Shown: positions 35,127-44,124 of the stretch, piece by piece
How the letters are laid out: every line of letters begins with the position of its first letter
Numbering within the stretch: position 1 is the stretch's first letter
From: Deltaproteobacteria bacterium
Lineage (GTDB): Bacteria; Desulfobacterota; Syntrophobacteria; Syntrophobacterales; Syntrophobacteraceae
NCBI GenBank assembly: GCA_021793275.1
Contig: JAJYTC010000016.1
Location: forward strand, 1 to 44,569
Length of the DNA stretch: 44,569 bases
Reading direction: 5' to 3'
Notes under the pieces: model-generated
What the model saw: the letters and a program-made list of their open reading frames with translations, nothing else
What the model was told of the DNA's origin: nothing
The model's database searches: none
Made by a program: the position numbers and the translations under genes

Positions 35127-35155
35127 CGGGCGCGGGCAATAATTGCCCGTGCCCC
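35127..35155. terminator. GC-rich hairpin between convergent tex and nickel/cobalt permease genes
   Basis: GGGCGCGGGCAAT pairs with ATTGCCCGTGCCC (one G-U pair), about 13 bp of stem, between two converging genes. It lacks a T run in either direction, so it may be a bidirectional, Rho-assisted terminator or a dispersed repeat; its GGGCAA/TTGCCC core resembles the hairpins at 4922 and 13402. Confidence 0.5.
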
Positions 35156-35164
35156 GCCCGCGGA

Positions 35165-36214
35165 TCAAACCCTTCCGTATTGCTGCTCGTAGCCTTTGAT
35201 CCTGTATACGACGACGGCCACTGCCCAGCTCACCAGGAGAATACCGATAATGCCGTAGCCCATGGTTCCAAAGTCCATACGATTGAGGAAGGTCCACACG
35301 GCCCCCTTGAGCGAGCACTCGGTCGAAAGGACCTGCAACGCCTCCACCGTACCTACCCCCATGGCGATGAGGACGGAGATAGTGGTGATGGACAGATTAT
35401 AGTACACCTTGCGGACAGGATTGAGGAAAGCCCAGGAATAGGCCGATTGCATCACTATCCCGTCCATTGTATCGACCATGATCATACCCGCCGAGAATAT
35501 GAGGGGCAGGACAAATATCGCCAGGATGGGGACGCTCTTGCCCGCAGCCAGCACGGCCATCCCCAGGACAGCCATCTCGCTTGGCGTGTCGAAACCCAAG
35601 CCAAAGAGAAAGCCTACGGGATACATTTGCCAACTGGCTTTTATCGATGCATACATGCGGCCCAGGACCCGGTTCATCAGGCCCCGTTTAAGGAGCGCTT
35701 CCTCGAGTTCGATCATCTTCTCCGGTGTGAGGTTCGTTTGGCGAATCTCCTTGAATATCCCGTAAATTTCCTTGAGAACGACCAGATTGAGAATGCCGAT
35801 TCCATAGAGGAAAAGAGCCGAGGCCAGAGTGCCGATCAGACTGGCCACAGCATCCACGTTGTGCAGAAAGGTCCTGAACAGATGCGTGGCCACAGCCATG
35901 CCCACTGCCAGTACGAAGACAATGGTGGAATGGCCCAGGGAGAAAAAGAACCCGACGCCCAGGGGTTTTTTCCCATCGTTCATCAGTTTGCGCGTCGTGT
36001 TGTCAATGGCCGCGATATGGTCGGCATCCACCGCATGGCGCAGGCCAAAGACATAGGCAAGAGCACCCAGGCCGAAGAGAAAATGATATTGTCTGGAGAC
36101 AACGAAGAGCAGCACCCAGGCCACTATGTTGAAAGCGACCAAACCTGCGATAGCCGCCTTCGTCCTGTTAGCCCGCATCTGCCGATTCTCTTTCCTATTG
36201 CCTGTCGATGCCAC
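35165..36214 (-). CDS. NiCoT-family nickel/cobalt permease
   Basis: The 349-residue inner-membrane protein belongs to the HoxN/NixA family. The signature HAVDADHIAAID (residues 60-71) in the second helix binds the metal, and LGFDTPSEMAVLG matches the second family motif. About eight transmembrane segments are visible. The start may be at Met13 (36178). It lies downstream of a cobalamin riboswitch with its own terminator, so cobalt rather than nickel is the likely substrate. Cobalt would feed corrinoid synthesis, which fits corrinoid-dependent methyl transfer in the same metabolism as the MetVF-Hdr operon. Confidence 0.93.
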   Translation of the reverse strand: MASTGNRKENRQMRANRTKAAIAGLVAFNIVAWVLLFVVSRQYHFLFGLGALAYVFGLRHAVDADHIAAIDNTTRKLMNDGKKPLGVGFFFSLGHSTIVFVLAVGMAVATHLFRTFLHNVDAVASLIGTLASALFLYGIGILNLVVLKEIYGIFKEIRQTNLTPEKMIELEEALLKRGLMNRVLGRMYASIKASWQMYPVGFLFGLGFDTPSEMAVLGMAVLAAGKSVPILAIFVLPLIFSAGMIMVDTMDGIVMQSAYSWAFLNPVRKVYYNLSITTISVLIAMGVGTVEALQVLSTECSLKGAVWTFLNRMDFGTMGYGIIGILLVSWAVAVVVYRIKGYEQQYGRV

Positions 36215-36379
36215 TCGATTTCACCTTGTAAATCCGCGCAGGGTGAGCGCGGATGGATCGGGATTAGATTGCGCGATCCGCTCTCCCTTGTTGATAATCT
36301 CCCGGGTCACCCCGAAAGCCTCAAAGGCCCTACCCTGAACCGTATGGGTTTTCGGGTAAGATTCCTATAAGATTTTGCC

Positions 36380-36416
36380 AAAAAAAAATCCTTAGAGCTA
36401 AATCGCCCTAAGGATT
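36380..36416 (-). terminator. Riboswitch expression-platform terminator
   Basis: On the minus strand AATCCTTAG pairs with CTAAGGATT around a 12-base loop, then at least eight T residues follow. It sits between the aptamer and the permease gene, so cobalamin binding would favour termination. Confidence 0.85.
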
Positions 36417-36486
36417 GCACCCTGCTTCACTTGGTCCTTATGGTGGCTTACCCGACATCTCCGCGTACGGGGATCACCAAACAGCA

Positions 36487-36660
36487 TCAGGCAGGTCTTC
36501 TGACTTACGGATCGCTCTACTCTCCGGGCCTTCCCTTCTCGACTGTGCGAAAAAGTGGCTCTTTCGGATTTCGTCCCCGTTCACAGCGGCGGGACCGTTC
36601 CCGATTCTTACGGGATTCCCTTTTAAACTCGAAAGTACCCGATGCTAAAAATTTTCAGCA
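36487..36660 (-). ncRNA. Cobalamin (B12) riboswitch aptamer
   Basis: On the minus strand the conserved blocks are in order: GGGAATCCCGTAAGAATCGG; GGTCCCGCCGCTGTGA (the cobalamin-riboswitch CCGCC-x-CTGT block) near 36581-36598; and the B12 box GTCAGAAGACCTGCC at 36491-36505. Order and spacing fit the family. The aptamer stands upstream of a NiCoT permease and ahead of a terminator, giving transcriptional repression of cobalt uptake when cobalamin is plentiful. Confidence 0.92.
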
Positions 36661-36663
36661 TTT

Positions 36664-36692
36664 TTTCTACAGCATTCCTGAATGGGGGTCAA
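36664..36692 (-). promoter_or_regulatory. Sigma-70-type promoter for the riboswitch/permease transcript
   Basis: On the minus strand TTGACC (five of six to consensus) is followed after exactly 17 bases by TAGAAA, just upstream of the aptamer. The transcript start would fall near 36657. Confidence 0.55.
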
Positions 36693-36871
36693 ATCAAATT
36701 TTTTTCGGTTCCTTCACCTGTTTCGATACAGGGCGACTGAAGGGCGGCTTTCCGCCCGTGATCCTACACCGGGAGGCCTAGACTCAGTGGTGATCGACGC
36801 TCCGATGAAAATCATCGACTTGACCGTTGTGCAGCCCCGGCCGACCGGTTACTTTTTGCTCGTAACGAACA

Positions 36872-37720
36872 ATGTGCTTTGCATTGAGATCGGGACCGGC
36901 GAGGGTGGATGACGAATCCTTTCGAACGATTCTTCGGTTTTTCAATCTTTCCTGGCGCGGGTACAGAAAGGTCCGCAGGGGCGTGAAAAAGCGGATCGCC
37001 CTGCACATGCGCCAATGCGGATGCCGGGAAATCGGCGACTATCTGTTAGTCCTGGAGGAAAAACCCGAGGTCGCCGATGCAGCGAAAAAATTGCTGACCG
37101 TTTCTATCAGCCGCTTTTTTCGAGACCGGCGTCTTTGGGAGGTTATCGGAGCTTCCCTCATTCCTGAACTGGTGCAGGAAATCGAGGCTGCCGGCCCCCG
37201 GCCGGTTCGAGTCTGGTCTGCCGGATGCGCATGCGGCGAGGAAGCTTTCAGCCTGAAGATCCTGTGGGATGAGATCGAAAAGGGGTTGCCGAAAGCGGTT
37301 CCCCTCGAAATATGGGCCACGGATACAAACCCCGAGGTGCTCGAAAAAGGCCGTGCCGGCATATATTCGAAAAGCAGTTTGAAAAACCTGCCCGTCTCAA
37401 CCGTGCAAGAGTACTTCACGGTTGTTCCGAACGGATTTCGCATCCAGGAAGGGCTTAGAGGGGGAATTCATTGGATCGAACACGATTTCATCTCCGAAAG
37501 CGCCCCCTGCAAGAATTTCGATATCATTTTCCTTCGAAACAATCTGCTCACCTATTACGAACCGCCCACAAAAATACGGGCCTTCATCCAGATCCTGGCG
37601 GCATTACGTGCCGGTGGATTTCTCATTATCGGAAACAATGAAGAAATCCCAACCCAAGGGCTTCCGCTGAAGCTTTATTCCGGATACCGGTGTATTTTTA
37701 AGAAGCTCTCTTTCCCGTAA
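36872..37720 (+). CDS. CheR-like SAM-dependent methyltransferase
   Basis: The 282-residue protein has the two CheR domains: an N-terminal helical region (FRTILRFFNLSWRGYR, KRIALHMRQCG) and a C-terminal methyltransferase with SAM motif VRVWSAGCACGEEAFSL, DTNPEVLEKGRAGIYS and FDIIFLRNNLLTYY. CheR methylates Glu residues on chemotaxis receptors, but no other chemotaxis gene is adjacent, so it could serve another receptor or a signalling pathway. A GTG at 36905 is an alternative start, with GGGACCGG upstream. The NNLL sequence replaces the usual RNVLIYF motif, so it may be a divergent member. Confidence 0.85.
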   Translation: MCFALRSGPARVDDESFRTILRFFNLSWRGYRKVRRGVKKRIALHMRQCGCREIGDYLLVLEEKPEVADAAKKLLTVSISRFFRDRRLWEVIGASLIPELVQEIEAAGPRPVRVWSAGCACGEEAFSLKILWDEIEKGLPKAVPLEIWATDTNPEVLEKGRAGIYSKSSLKNLPVSTVQEYFTVVPNGFRIQEGLRGGIHWIEHDFISESAPCKNFDIIFLRNNLLTYYEPPTKIRAFIQILAALRAGGFLIIGNNEEIPTQGLPLKLYSGYRCIFKKLSFP

Positions 37721-37901
37721 CGGGCATAGACTGACGGGGAACGCGAAGCGCCGTATGATAGTTGCCGGACTACTCCGGCCGCTCGATTGACTGCATGAAA
37801 TGAAGCTTTATAATGATTTTATAAGCGGGGAGTGTGTCAAAGCAGGTTTTCTTTCTTCGCATACGCGGCAAGGCCCCCTAAGCCCGAAAAGGAGATTTAG
37901 A

Positions 37902-38066
37902 ATGCCTACTTACGAATACCGATGTGAAGCTTGCAAAGAAGAATTTACAATTATAATGACTTTCGCCGAGCGTGAAAGCAGCAAGGTCACCTGCCCCAAG
38001 TGCCAAAGCGACAAGGTTGTGCAGCTCATTTCCTCATTTATCGCTAAGACGGCACGGAAAAGCTAG
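37902..38066 (+). CDS. FmdB-type zinc ribbon protein
   Basis: The 54-residue protein MPTYEYRCEAC... is a small zinc ribbon of the FmdB family. Its four ligands are Cys8, Cys11, Cys31 and Cys34 (C-x2-C and CPKC). The name comes from the formamidase regulator, but the role of these short stand-alone members is unknown. The ATG at 37902 has AAAAGGAG upstream; an earlier in-frame start would add 34 non-family residues. Confidence 0.9.
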   Translation: MPTYEYRCEACKEEFTIIMTFAERESSKVTCPKCQSDKVVQLISSFIAKTARKS

Positions 38067-38395
38067 TTTTGCACGTTTTGCAGTAAAAAGCATACATACT
38101 GTCGGCAAAACACTTCACTCGAACTCGTTTTTTGCCTCATAAAACGTCTCGCCCGACCGTTTCGACCGTTGGCATGGCTGTTGCTCACCGGCCCTATCAT
38201 CGATTATGATGAGGATTTCATGCATTTAATGAAAAATCCTTTTTTCAAACGATCTGCGGCAGATATAGCCAACCTGGCGCCGCGCAATGACAAAGATGAA
38301 AATTCAACCACTTAGCTGCCGGGCGCAACATTTGTCCCCTTCGGATCGTCGCACGCAACCCGACAGGCAATCCTCGATTTCAGGGAGGTTCTCTA
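38067..38395. other. Intergenic region with a small candidate ORF
   Basis: The 329-bp gap contains a 31-codon ORF at 38220-38315 (MHLMKNPFFKRSAADIANLA...) with a GAGGA site six bases before its ATG. It has no recognisable relatives and may be a leader peptide or the start of a lost gene. Confidence 0.35.
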
Positions 38396-41026
38396 TTGTT
38401 GGCGCATCGCAAGAAAAGCTTAATCTGTATTTCGCTCTTTTTGATACTGCTTACACCCGCACTTTCGAACGCTGGAGGACAGCCTGAAACGAAATCCCGG
38501 GTAACATCCGCCGCCTATAAGTGGCTGACGGATGTTTTAAACAGGAGTGCAGAATCTTTAAAGAAAGAAGCAAAGCAAGCCGCCGATCATACGGCGCAGG
38601 TGCGCTCCAGCCTGGCCGAAACGACTGCGAAACTGCAAGAGATGCAAACGAAAATCGCCATCTTGAAAGCCGGGATGGAAGCGGAAACTCTTCCTGCACC
38701 CGTAATTGGCGAAATCCTGAACACTTTTTCGGCAAACGAGCAAAGCTTGTCCTCCCGGCTGGACACATTGACCGGCGAGATCAAAGACGCCGAGAAACGC
38801 AAGGCGAAACAGGACGCTTCCCGCTCCGCGATTGATGCGCAGATTCAAATCCTGAAAAGCATGAAGCAGTCCGGCGCATGGTCGGACAAAATTCAGTCGG
38901 CCTATGACAAATACACACAGGCGTGCACGGCATTTGCCGATGCCTCGGGCGGACTGATAAGCACGCTGACCCAAAAAGAGCGTTTGCTAAACCAGGAAAA
39001 AGAGCTGCTTGTCGGAGTGCTGCCGCGGTTGAAAATCCTGCAGCAAGCCTTTATTGACGAACTCCTCCAGCGCAGCAGGACGGAGCCGCTTGGACGGCAA
39101 CTCGGCGATCTTTTGCGCAGAATATTCGCCCTGCCCGGCCAGGCATGGGTCGGGTTTTCCTGGTGGCTCGATTCCGGGCAAATCCAGGCATTCCTTCTTA
39201 AAACATGGGCGCCTCTCATCGGGCTCCTGTTTTTCATCGTTTTCCTGGGATGGGCCACCCGGCGTTTGAAGAACCACCTCGAATTAATGATGGAGCACGT
39301 TTATTCGGATACCAGAGAAATCGGCGTCCGTATGCTGATCAGCCTGGCCTGCAGTCTGATCGCCACGGCATATCCCATCGTCTTTATACTGTGGCTTACC
39401 ACAGCCTATGCCGTTCTGGGGCTGTTCGAAGCCGTCCCTGCGCTCATTTTGCTCTACATCCTGGCAGGCCTGACAGCTCTTGCCGTGTTCATCCGGGTGA
39501 TAAAGGATCTCTTTTGCAGGACGGGAGCAGAAACGAGCTGCGTTCCTCACATCAAGAGCAACGTTGCGCCGTCTTTTTGCCGCAGCCTGAAAGCCTACGG
39601 GGCATATGGAATCATGGGGTTTGTCTTCACCAAAATCCTCGGCCTGGACAGGTTCCCCATACCGTTGAAACTGCTTGTAAACCAAATCTACGGTATCGGC
39701 GCGCTTCTGTGGACATGCCTTCTGCTGCGCCCCGGCTACCTGCAAAAAATCATCGACCTCCCGGTCTCGCCGCGATGGACTAAATTACTGCGCTCCTCGT
39801 GGACCGCTTTGCTGCTCCTGCCGATCTTCGTGTGCTTTATGGAACTGCTTGGATTTCAGTCGTTTTCGATCTATGCAATTCACGCAGCGGTTTTGACGGA
39901 GGCGGTGATTGCCGGCGTAGCGCTGCTCGCGGTGACGGGCAAGGGAATTTTAAAGGAGTTCTTTGAACACGAACATATGCTGCACCAAAGTCTCGGTTCG
40001 CTGAATATTCAAGTCAGGCAATTCTACCTTCCGGCCCGCCTGGTTTTTTCGGCACTTTTGATCGCCGGCCTGACAACGGGCCTTCTGTGGGCGTGGGGTG
40101 TCGGGATCACGTCCCTGGCGGCTTTGATGGGTCACCTGAGCAAAGGGGTGAATCTGGGCTCCTTGCACCTTAGCCCTCTCAACATTTTGGCCTGCGTATT
40201 CATCCTCTACGTGGTATCGCGGGGATCGAGCTTTTGCAAAACAGTTCTGCATCACAGGGTTTTTCCGCGTACCGGCTGGGACTTGGGAATACAATACTCA
40301 ATCGCGACCCTCATACAGTATATGATCATCATTGCCGGCGTACTGCTGGCAATGAACATTCTGGGGTTTCCGCTGGCCAGTCTCGCGCTGCTTGCCGGGG
40401 CCATGGGTCTGGGAGCGGGACTGGGTCTTCAGAACGTCATAGCCAACTTCGTAAGCGGCCTTGTGCTCCTGTTCGAACGGCCGGTCAAGGTGGGGGACAT
40501 GCTCGTTGTGGACGGGCAGTGGGGAGAGGTAAAGGCCATCAAAATCCGGAGCACGGTTTTCCAGACATTCGACCATTCGGTGCTTATCATCCCCAATTCC
40601 GACCTGCTGTCGGCCAAGATAGTCAACTGGACTCATTTTGGCGTCCGTCCCAATCGTCTGACTCTCGAGGTTGGAGTTTCCTACAGTTCGGACGTAAAAA
40701 TGGTGACCCGGTTGCTCGAGGACATCTGCAGGGCCAATCCGCTGGTGAGCACGGAGCCTGCGCCGCGTATATATTTCCAGGCCTACGGCGACAGCTCCCT
40801 ACATTTTGTGATTCAGGTGTTCGTCCGTACGCCGAGCGACAGGTTCCAGGCCACCCATGAAATCAATACGGCCATTTTCGAAACTTTTCGGGAAAAGGGG
40901 ATCGAAATCCCCTTCCCGCAGCGGGACCTGCATATAATAGACGAGCGACAATCCTCAACGAACGGGGAAGCTCAGGTAGAAAAAACTTTTCCCGATGCCG
41001 TGCAAATTCGTCTGAGCAAGCCATGA
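38396..41026 (+). CDS. Large MscS-family mechanosensitive channel
   Basis: The 876-residue protein resembles MscK/YbdG-like MscS channels with a long N-terminal extension. A signal peptide (about residues 1-27, ICISLFLILLTPALSNAGG) leads to a periplasmic coiled coil (about 40-200, Glu-, Lys- and Ala-rich). Several transmembrane helices follow, then the MscS pore region GAMGLGAGLGLQNVIANFVSGLVLLFERPVKVGD and the beta domain. It would release solutes during hypo-osmotic shock. The start is TTG with GGGAGG about 8 bases upstream. The gene stands alone. Confidence 0.9.
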   Translation: MLAHRKKSLICISLFLILLTPALSNAGGQPETKSRVTSAAYKWLTDVLNRSAESLKKEAKQAADHTAQVRSSLAETTAKLQEMQTKIAILKAGMEAETLPAPVIGEILNTFSANEQSLSSRLDTLTGEIKDAEKRKAKQDASRSAIDAQIQILKSMKQSGAWSDKIQSAYDKYTQACTAFADASGGLISTLTQKERLLNQEKELLVGVLPRLKILQQAFIDELLQRSRTEPLGRQLGDLLRRIFALPGQAWVGFSWWLDSGQIQAFLLKTWAPLIGLLFFIVFLGWATRRLKNHLELMMEHVYSDTREIGVRMLISLACSLIATAYPIVFILWLTTAYAVLGLFEAVPALILLYILAGLTALAVFIRVIKDLFCRTGAETSCVPHIKSNVAPSFCRSLKAYGAYGIMGFVFTKILGLDRFPIPLKLLVNQIYGIGALLWTCLLLRPGYLQKIIDLPVSPRWTKLLRSSWTALLLLPIFVCFMELLGFQSFSIYAIHAAVLTEAVIAGVALLAVTGKGILKEFFEHEHMLHQSLGSLNIQVRQFYLPARLVFSALLIAGLTTGLLWAWGVGITSLAALMGHLSKGVNLGSLHLSPLNILACVFILYVVSRGSSFCKTVLHHRVFPRTGWDLGIQYSIATLIQYMIIIAGVLLAMNILGFPLASLALLAGAMGLGAGLGLQNVIANFVSGLVLLFERPVKVGDMLVVDGQWGEVKAIKIRSTVFQTFDHSVLIIPNSDLLSAKIVNWTHFGVRPNRLTLEVGVSYSSDVKMVTRLLEDICRANPLVSTEPAPRIYFQAYGDSSLHFVIQVFVRTPSDRFQATHEINTAIFETFREKGIEIPFPQRDLHIIDERQSSTNGEAQVEKTFPDAVQIRLSKP

Positions 41027-41101
41027 GATAAGATCGGGGCGCGGGCTCGGCATTTTCAAAGGTCCTGCAAGTCAAAGCGATGAGGCCTGAAAATCCCTGG
41101 C

Positions 41102-43162
41102 TTACCAAGCAGGCCGATGCGACATTTTGCCGCGCAAAATACCGCCAAAGTATTCCAGGTCCGTCTCGCCCCTGCCGAAATAGTAAGCGGATGCACCGTC
41201 AAACCCGATTGCATCCCGAAAAACATGTGCCTGCACGTAGTATCTCACTGCGTCCAGCATTCTTTGAGTAGTTTTTTCAGGAAGTACCGCAATAGCGCCA
41301 ATCGAGCCGAAGTCGACCAATTTTTGCGGCATCCGATTGCGGATCAATGCAATATTGGTAAAATTGCGCGCATGGATCTCCTGGAGTCCGCGCACCTTTC
41401 CATCGGGGTCGATATATATGAGGACAGGAGCGTCTCGATTCAGTGTCAGCGACTTAGCCCAGGTCGCAATGTTTTCAATGGTGTCAGCCTTGCTTCCGAG
41501 CAGTTCATGCGGGACCGAGGGCTGAAGAATGGGGTCCGCCCAATCCTGAGGCAGCTTCGGGAGCCTCTTTACGACCGGATCTGATACTGTGCTGTCTATA
41601 TATCCATATTTTCTCGAATTTATAATGATGTGACCTCTATATTGAGGAATGGACATAGCTATTGCGGCAGAGGCCCAAACATCGGCATCAGATGGTTCGG
41701 GATTTCCATTGGGGTGGTTATGGACCATGTAAACGGCCGTGGCGTCAAGTGCTCTGATGCGTTCCTTAAGGTGTTCGATATATTGGCCGAAGTCATCACC
41801 GAGATAGGCCTTCGAGTATCCCGGATGCATGCAGGTGACTCTTTCGTGATCGACGATAATGCCGCGACTGACAAAGACATAGCGGAGTTCCTCGTAGTTT
41901 GGATTTCTCCACCCCTGGGCGAGCACCGCAAGGTCGGCATAGTTCTTGACTCTGAGCCCGATTATTTGAACCGGTTTTTTTTCGATCTGCTGGAATTGTT
42001 TTCCAATTGTCGCATCGTCCAAGTCAATGGCCGATGCAGGCATACAGTGACAGGATCGGCTTTTTCGGCCGCTTTGTGGTTCAAACCCTTTTTGGGCTTC
42101 CCGGCAATTTTCGGCATAGCCGTGCTCAGGCTCACCAGAAACCTCAATTTCGCCTGTATTAAATGGGGCACCGATTAAAGGAGATTTCACCTGGTCCAGT
42201 GAGAAGACGGTATATATGTAATCTCCGTTCCCGAGATCGAGTATAACCCCGTCGTTACCGCACGCTTTTGCCTTGTCTATGGCGGCGCCCATCGTAAGGG
42301 AATCGGTTGGCGCCGGCTCGAAAGGATTTTCCATCTTCAAAAATGCCGGAACAACCGCCGACTCTCTGCCGGCGAGACGTCCTGCCGCCGTCCGGTCGCT
42401 CCTGAACCATATTGCTCCACGTTCGTCTTGACGAAAAATATCGAAACCAATATCTGCGTTGGTGCCATGATAGACCATCCTTGGAACGTCGGAGATGGCT
42501 CGGGGATTTTGAAAATAATCCGACTCTCCCGGCTTAAAAACCACCTTGCTCTCCCCGAACCATTTCTTGAATTCGGGGGTATCGATCAGGCCGGCATACT
42601 CGCCCTGCCGCTGTACGACCGGCGGCTCTGCTTTGCCCATAAAAGGCCACGCGTACCGATCTTGCGGGCCAGCGGTTTCTTTTCGGTCTGAAACGGCGGT
42701 GCTTACAACTGCTGCGACAGGCTCACCGCTATTTTTGAATTTTTCGGCAATGCCGGCTGGCGCCCTGATATCGCTATTCCGACTCGAAATAAAAAGTCCG
42801 CTCGCAATGATTATCTCACCCTTTGCGAAAGCCGCCTCTTTTAGCTGCCGCTCCCTATCCGGCAGCCACCCCAAAAGCCGATCGTCTCGGGCGGGAATGC
42901 CCAAGGGGCCTTTAACGCCGGATTTCCGATAGAGATTCATTACAGAATCGGGACCTATGGCCCAATTTTCGTCTGAAAATTGCGCCTGCTGCGAGTGATC
43001 GGTTGCGGTTGTTGAAATCCTCGGAGCGAGAAGCCGCGCCGCATCTAGCAGGACCATTTTCGCCGCGTTCCTGATGGCGTTTATTGCGGCGCGGCTCAGG
43101 CCGGGAGCGGCAAGGGCGCCGGCGAAGTTTCTCATCGCTTGTGCTAAGGCGGGTATTTGCAT
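41102..43162 (-). CDS. Polyvalent mobile-element protein: ADP-ribosyltransferase plus RadC/JAB domain
   Basis: Residue numbers count from Leu/TTG at 43201; the likely start is Met14 (ATG 43162). An ART-PolyVal-type domain spans about 207-345. It begins TPEFKKWFGESKVV, has VYHGTNADIGFDIF with the NAD-binding His245, IWFRSDRTAAGRLAG and LKMENPFEP, and ends VFSLDQVKS with the family's closing motif. A RadC-like JAB domain spans about 414-536 with metal motif HNHPNGNPEPSDAD (494-507). The N-terminal 200 residues and C-terminal 160 residues are unassigned. This pairing is known from phage and conjugative-element polyvalent proteins, thought to modify or protect DNA or host proteins. Here it stands alone beside an inverted-repeat-bounded segment. 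No other phage gene is near, so it may be a stranded cargo gene. Confidence 0.8.
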   Translation of the reverse strand: MQIPALAQAMRNFAGALAAPGLSRAAINAIRNAAKMVLLDAARLLAPRISTTATDHSQQAQFSDENWAIGPDSVMNLYRKSGVKGPLGIPARDDRLLGWLPDRERQLKEAAFAKGEIIIASGLFISSRNSDIRAPAGIAEKFKNSGEPVAAVVSTAVSDRKETAGPQDRYAWPFMGKAEPPVVQRQGEYAGLIDTPEFKKWFGESKVVFKPGESDYFQNPRAISDVPRMVYHGTNADIGFDIFRQDERGAIWFRSDRTAAGRLAGRESAVVPAFLKMENPFEPAPTDSLTMGAAIDKAKACGNDGVILDLGNGDYIYTVFSLDQVKSPLIGAPFNTGEIEVSGEPEHGYAENCREAQKGFEPQSGRKSRSCHCMPASAIDLDDATIGKQFQQIEKKPVQIIGLRVKNYADLAVLAQGWRNPNYEELRYVFVSRGIIVDHERVTCMHPGYSKAYLGDDFGQYIEHLKERIRALDATAVYMVHNHPNGNPEPSDADVWASAAIAMSIPQYRGHIIINSRKYGYIDSTVSDPVVKRLPKLPQDWADPILQPSVPHELLGSKADTIENIATWAKSLTLNRDAPVLIYIDPDGKVRGLQEIHARNFTNIALIRNRMPQKLVDFGSIGAIAVLPEKTTQRMLDAVRYYVQAHVFRDAIGFDGASAYYFGRGETDLEYFGGILRGKMSHRPAW

Positions 43163-43200
43163 GACATCTTCCGATCTGCGGTTAAGGAGCGGATCAGCCA

Positions 43201-43655
43201 ATAAGAGCTTAAATAAGAATATTTATAATATGGCTATTTAAATAGTAACTTTATTACACGTCCGCGGGGTTTTCCTTCAACCTCATTTTAATGCGGGGCC
43301 GCTTCGCCAAGCTTGGTCAAGAAAACATCGAGCGATAAAAATATATTGGAGTAACACAAACGAGAACCCGAGGCTCTTCGGGGCAAGCAGCCGCGGCATT
43401 GATGCAGATGCTCCCGGTCCTTGCCGGGGCATCGGCAGCGGGCATCCCCCAAAAACGTTTTGCCTTGCGATCACATCGCGCTCGCCAAGCGAAGCGACAT
43501 GCGGCCTTCCTGATGAATCAGGCGTAAAACGCAAAAAAGAGCGGCGCCGAATCAATCTTTGGCCCGCAAGGAAGAGCACCGGGTTCGGGGGTTGATGGAT
43601 ATGATATTATTACAACAAATAGCGGAAGTAAAGGAATTTTTATTTAAGCTCTTAT
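43201..43655. mobile_element. 455-bp segment bounded by inverted repeats (MITE-like)
   Basis: ATAAGAGCTTAAATAA at 43201-43216 is perfectly repeated, inverted, at 43640-43655; extending to 20 bases leaves one mismatch. The interior has no recognisable gene. The left repeat begins right at the upstream edge of the polyvalent gene. No target duplication is evident, so it could be a MITE-like element, an old insertion or a pair of regulatory sites. Confidence 0.5.
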
Positions 43656-44124
43656 GCGTCTTCACTTTTGTTTCGTTTTGCCCCTATTTGTCGAGCCTTT
43701 TCCTCACACCCAGTTGGGATTAAAGATCGGGCGGCGATAAACCCCGCCCCTTCCGTAGATGCCCTCGCGCAACATCCATCTTTAACGCGACCTGGTATCA
43801 GTGCTCTTTGCGGCTCTCTTACGAAAGGTTCTTGTTGGGCCGCGCTGCGCTTAGCCCAACCTACGGCTCGGTCCTACGCGAGCTTTTCATTGTTTCAGGA
43901 TGTCCCCATGGGGACGCCGGTTACTGCTTCGAAAACTTTTCCCACGCGAAGCCGCGAAGACGCGAAAGCAATACTCTTACGCAAAGACCGGTCATCAACG
44001 CGACATGAAGAACCGCGGACAACGTGGTGCTTTTCATGGTTTTCGGGTGCTGCAGCGGCAGATGAGGAGATGAGGTGGGTTTAAGGACGCGTAGCGGCCC
44101 TGCAACTGGCAATCTCAACAATGA
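43656..44124. repeat. Non-coding stretch with REP-type repeats
   Basis: An inverted repeat GTTGGGC...GCCCAAC at 43834-43860, with a CGCGCTGCGC core, and a stretch of CGCGAAG/CGAAGACGCGAAAG units around 43927-43965 look like dispersed intergenic repeats. No gene is evident. Confidence 0.45.

Noticed and set aside
36641..36667. A palindrome AGCAT...ATGCT with a T run on the plus strand
   Set aside because: It looks like a plus-strand terminator but no plus-strand gene ends there; it more likely forms the 5' stem of the minus-strand riboswitch leader.
43283..43579. A 98-codon minus-strand ORF inside the inverted-repeat segment
   Set aside because: No convincing start signal or domain; it spans repeat-like sequence and is probably not coding.
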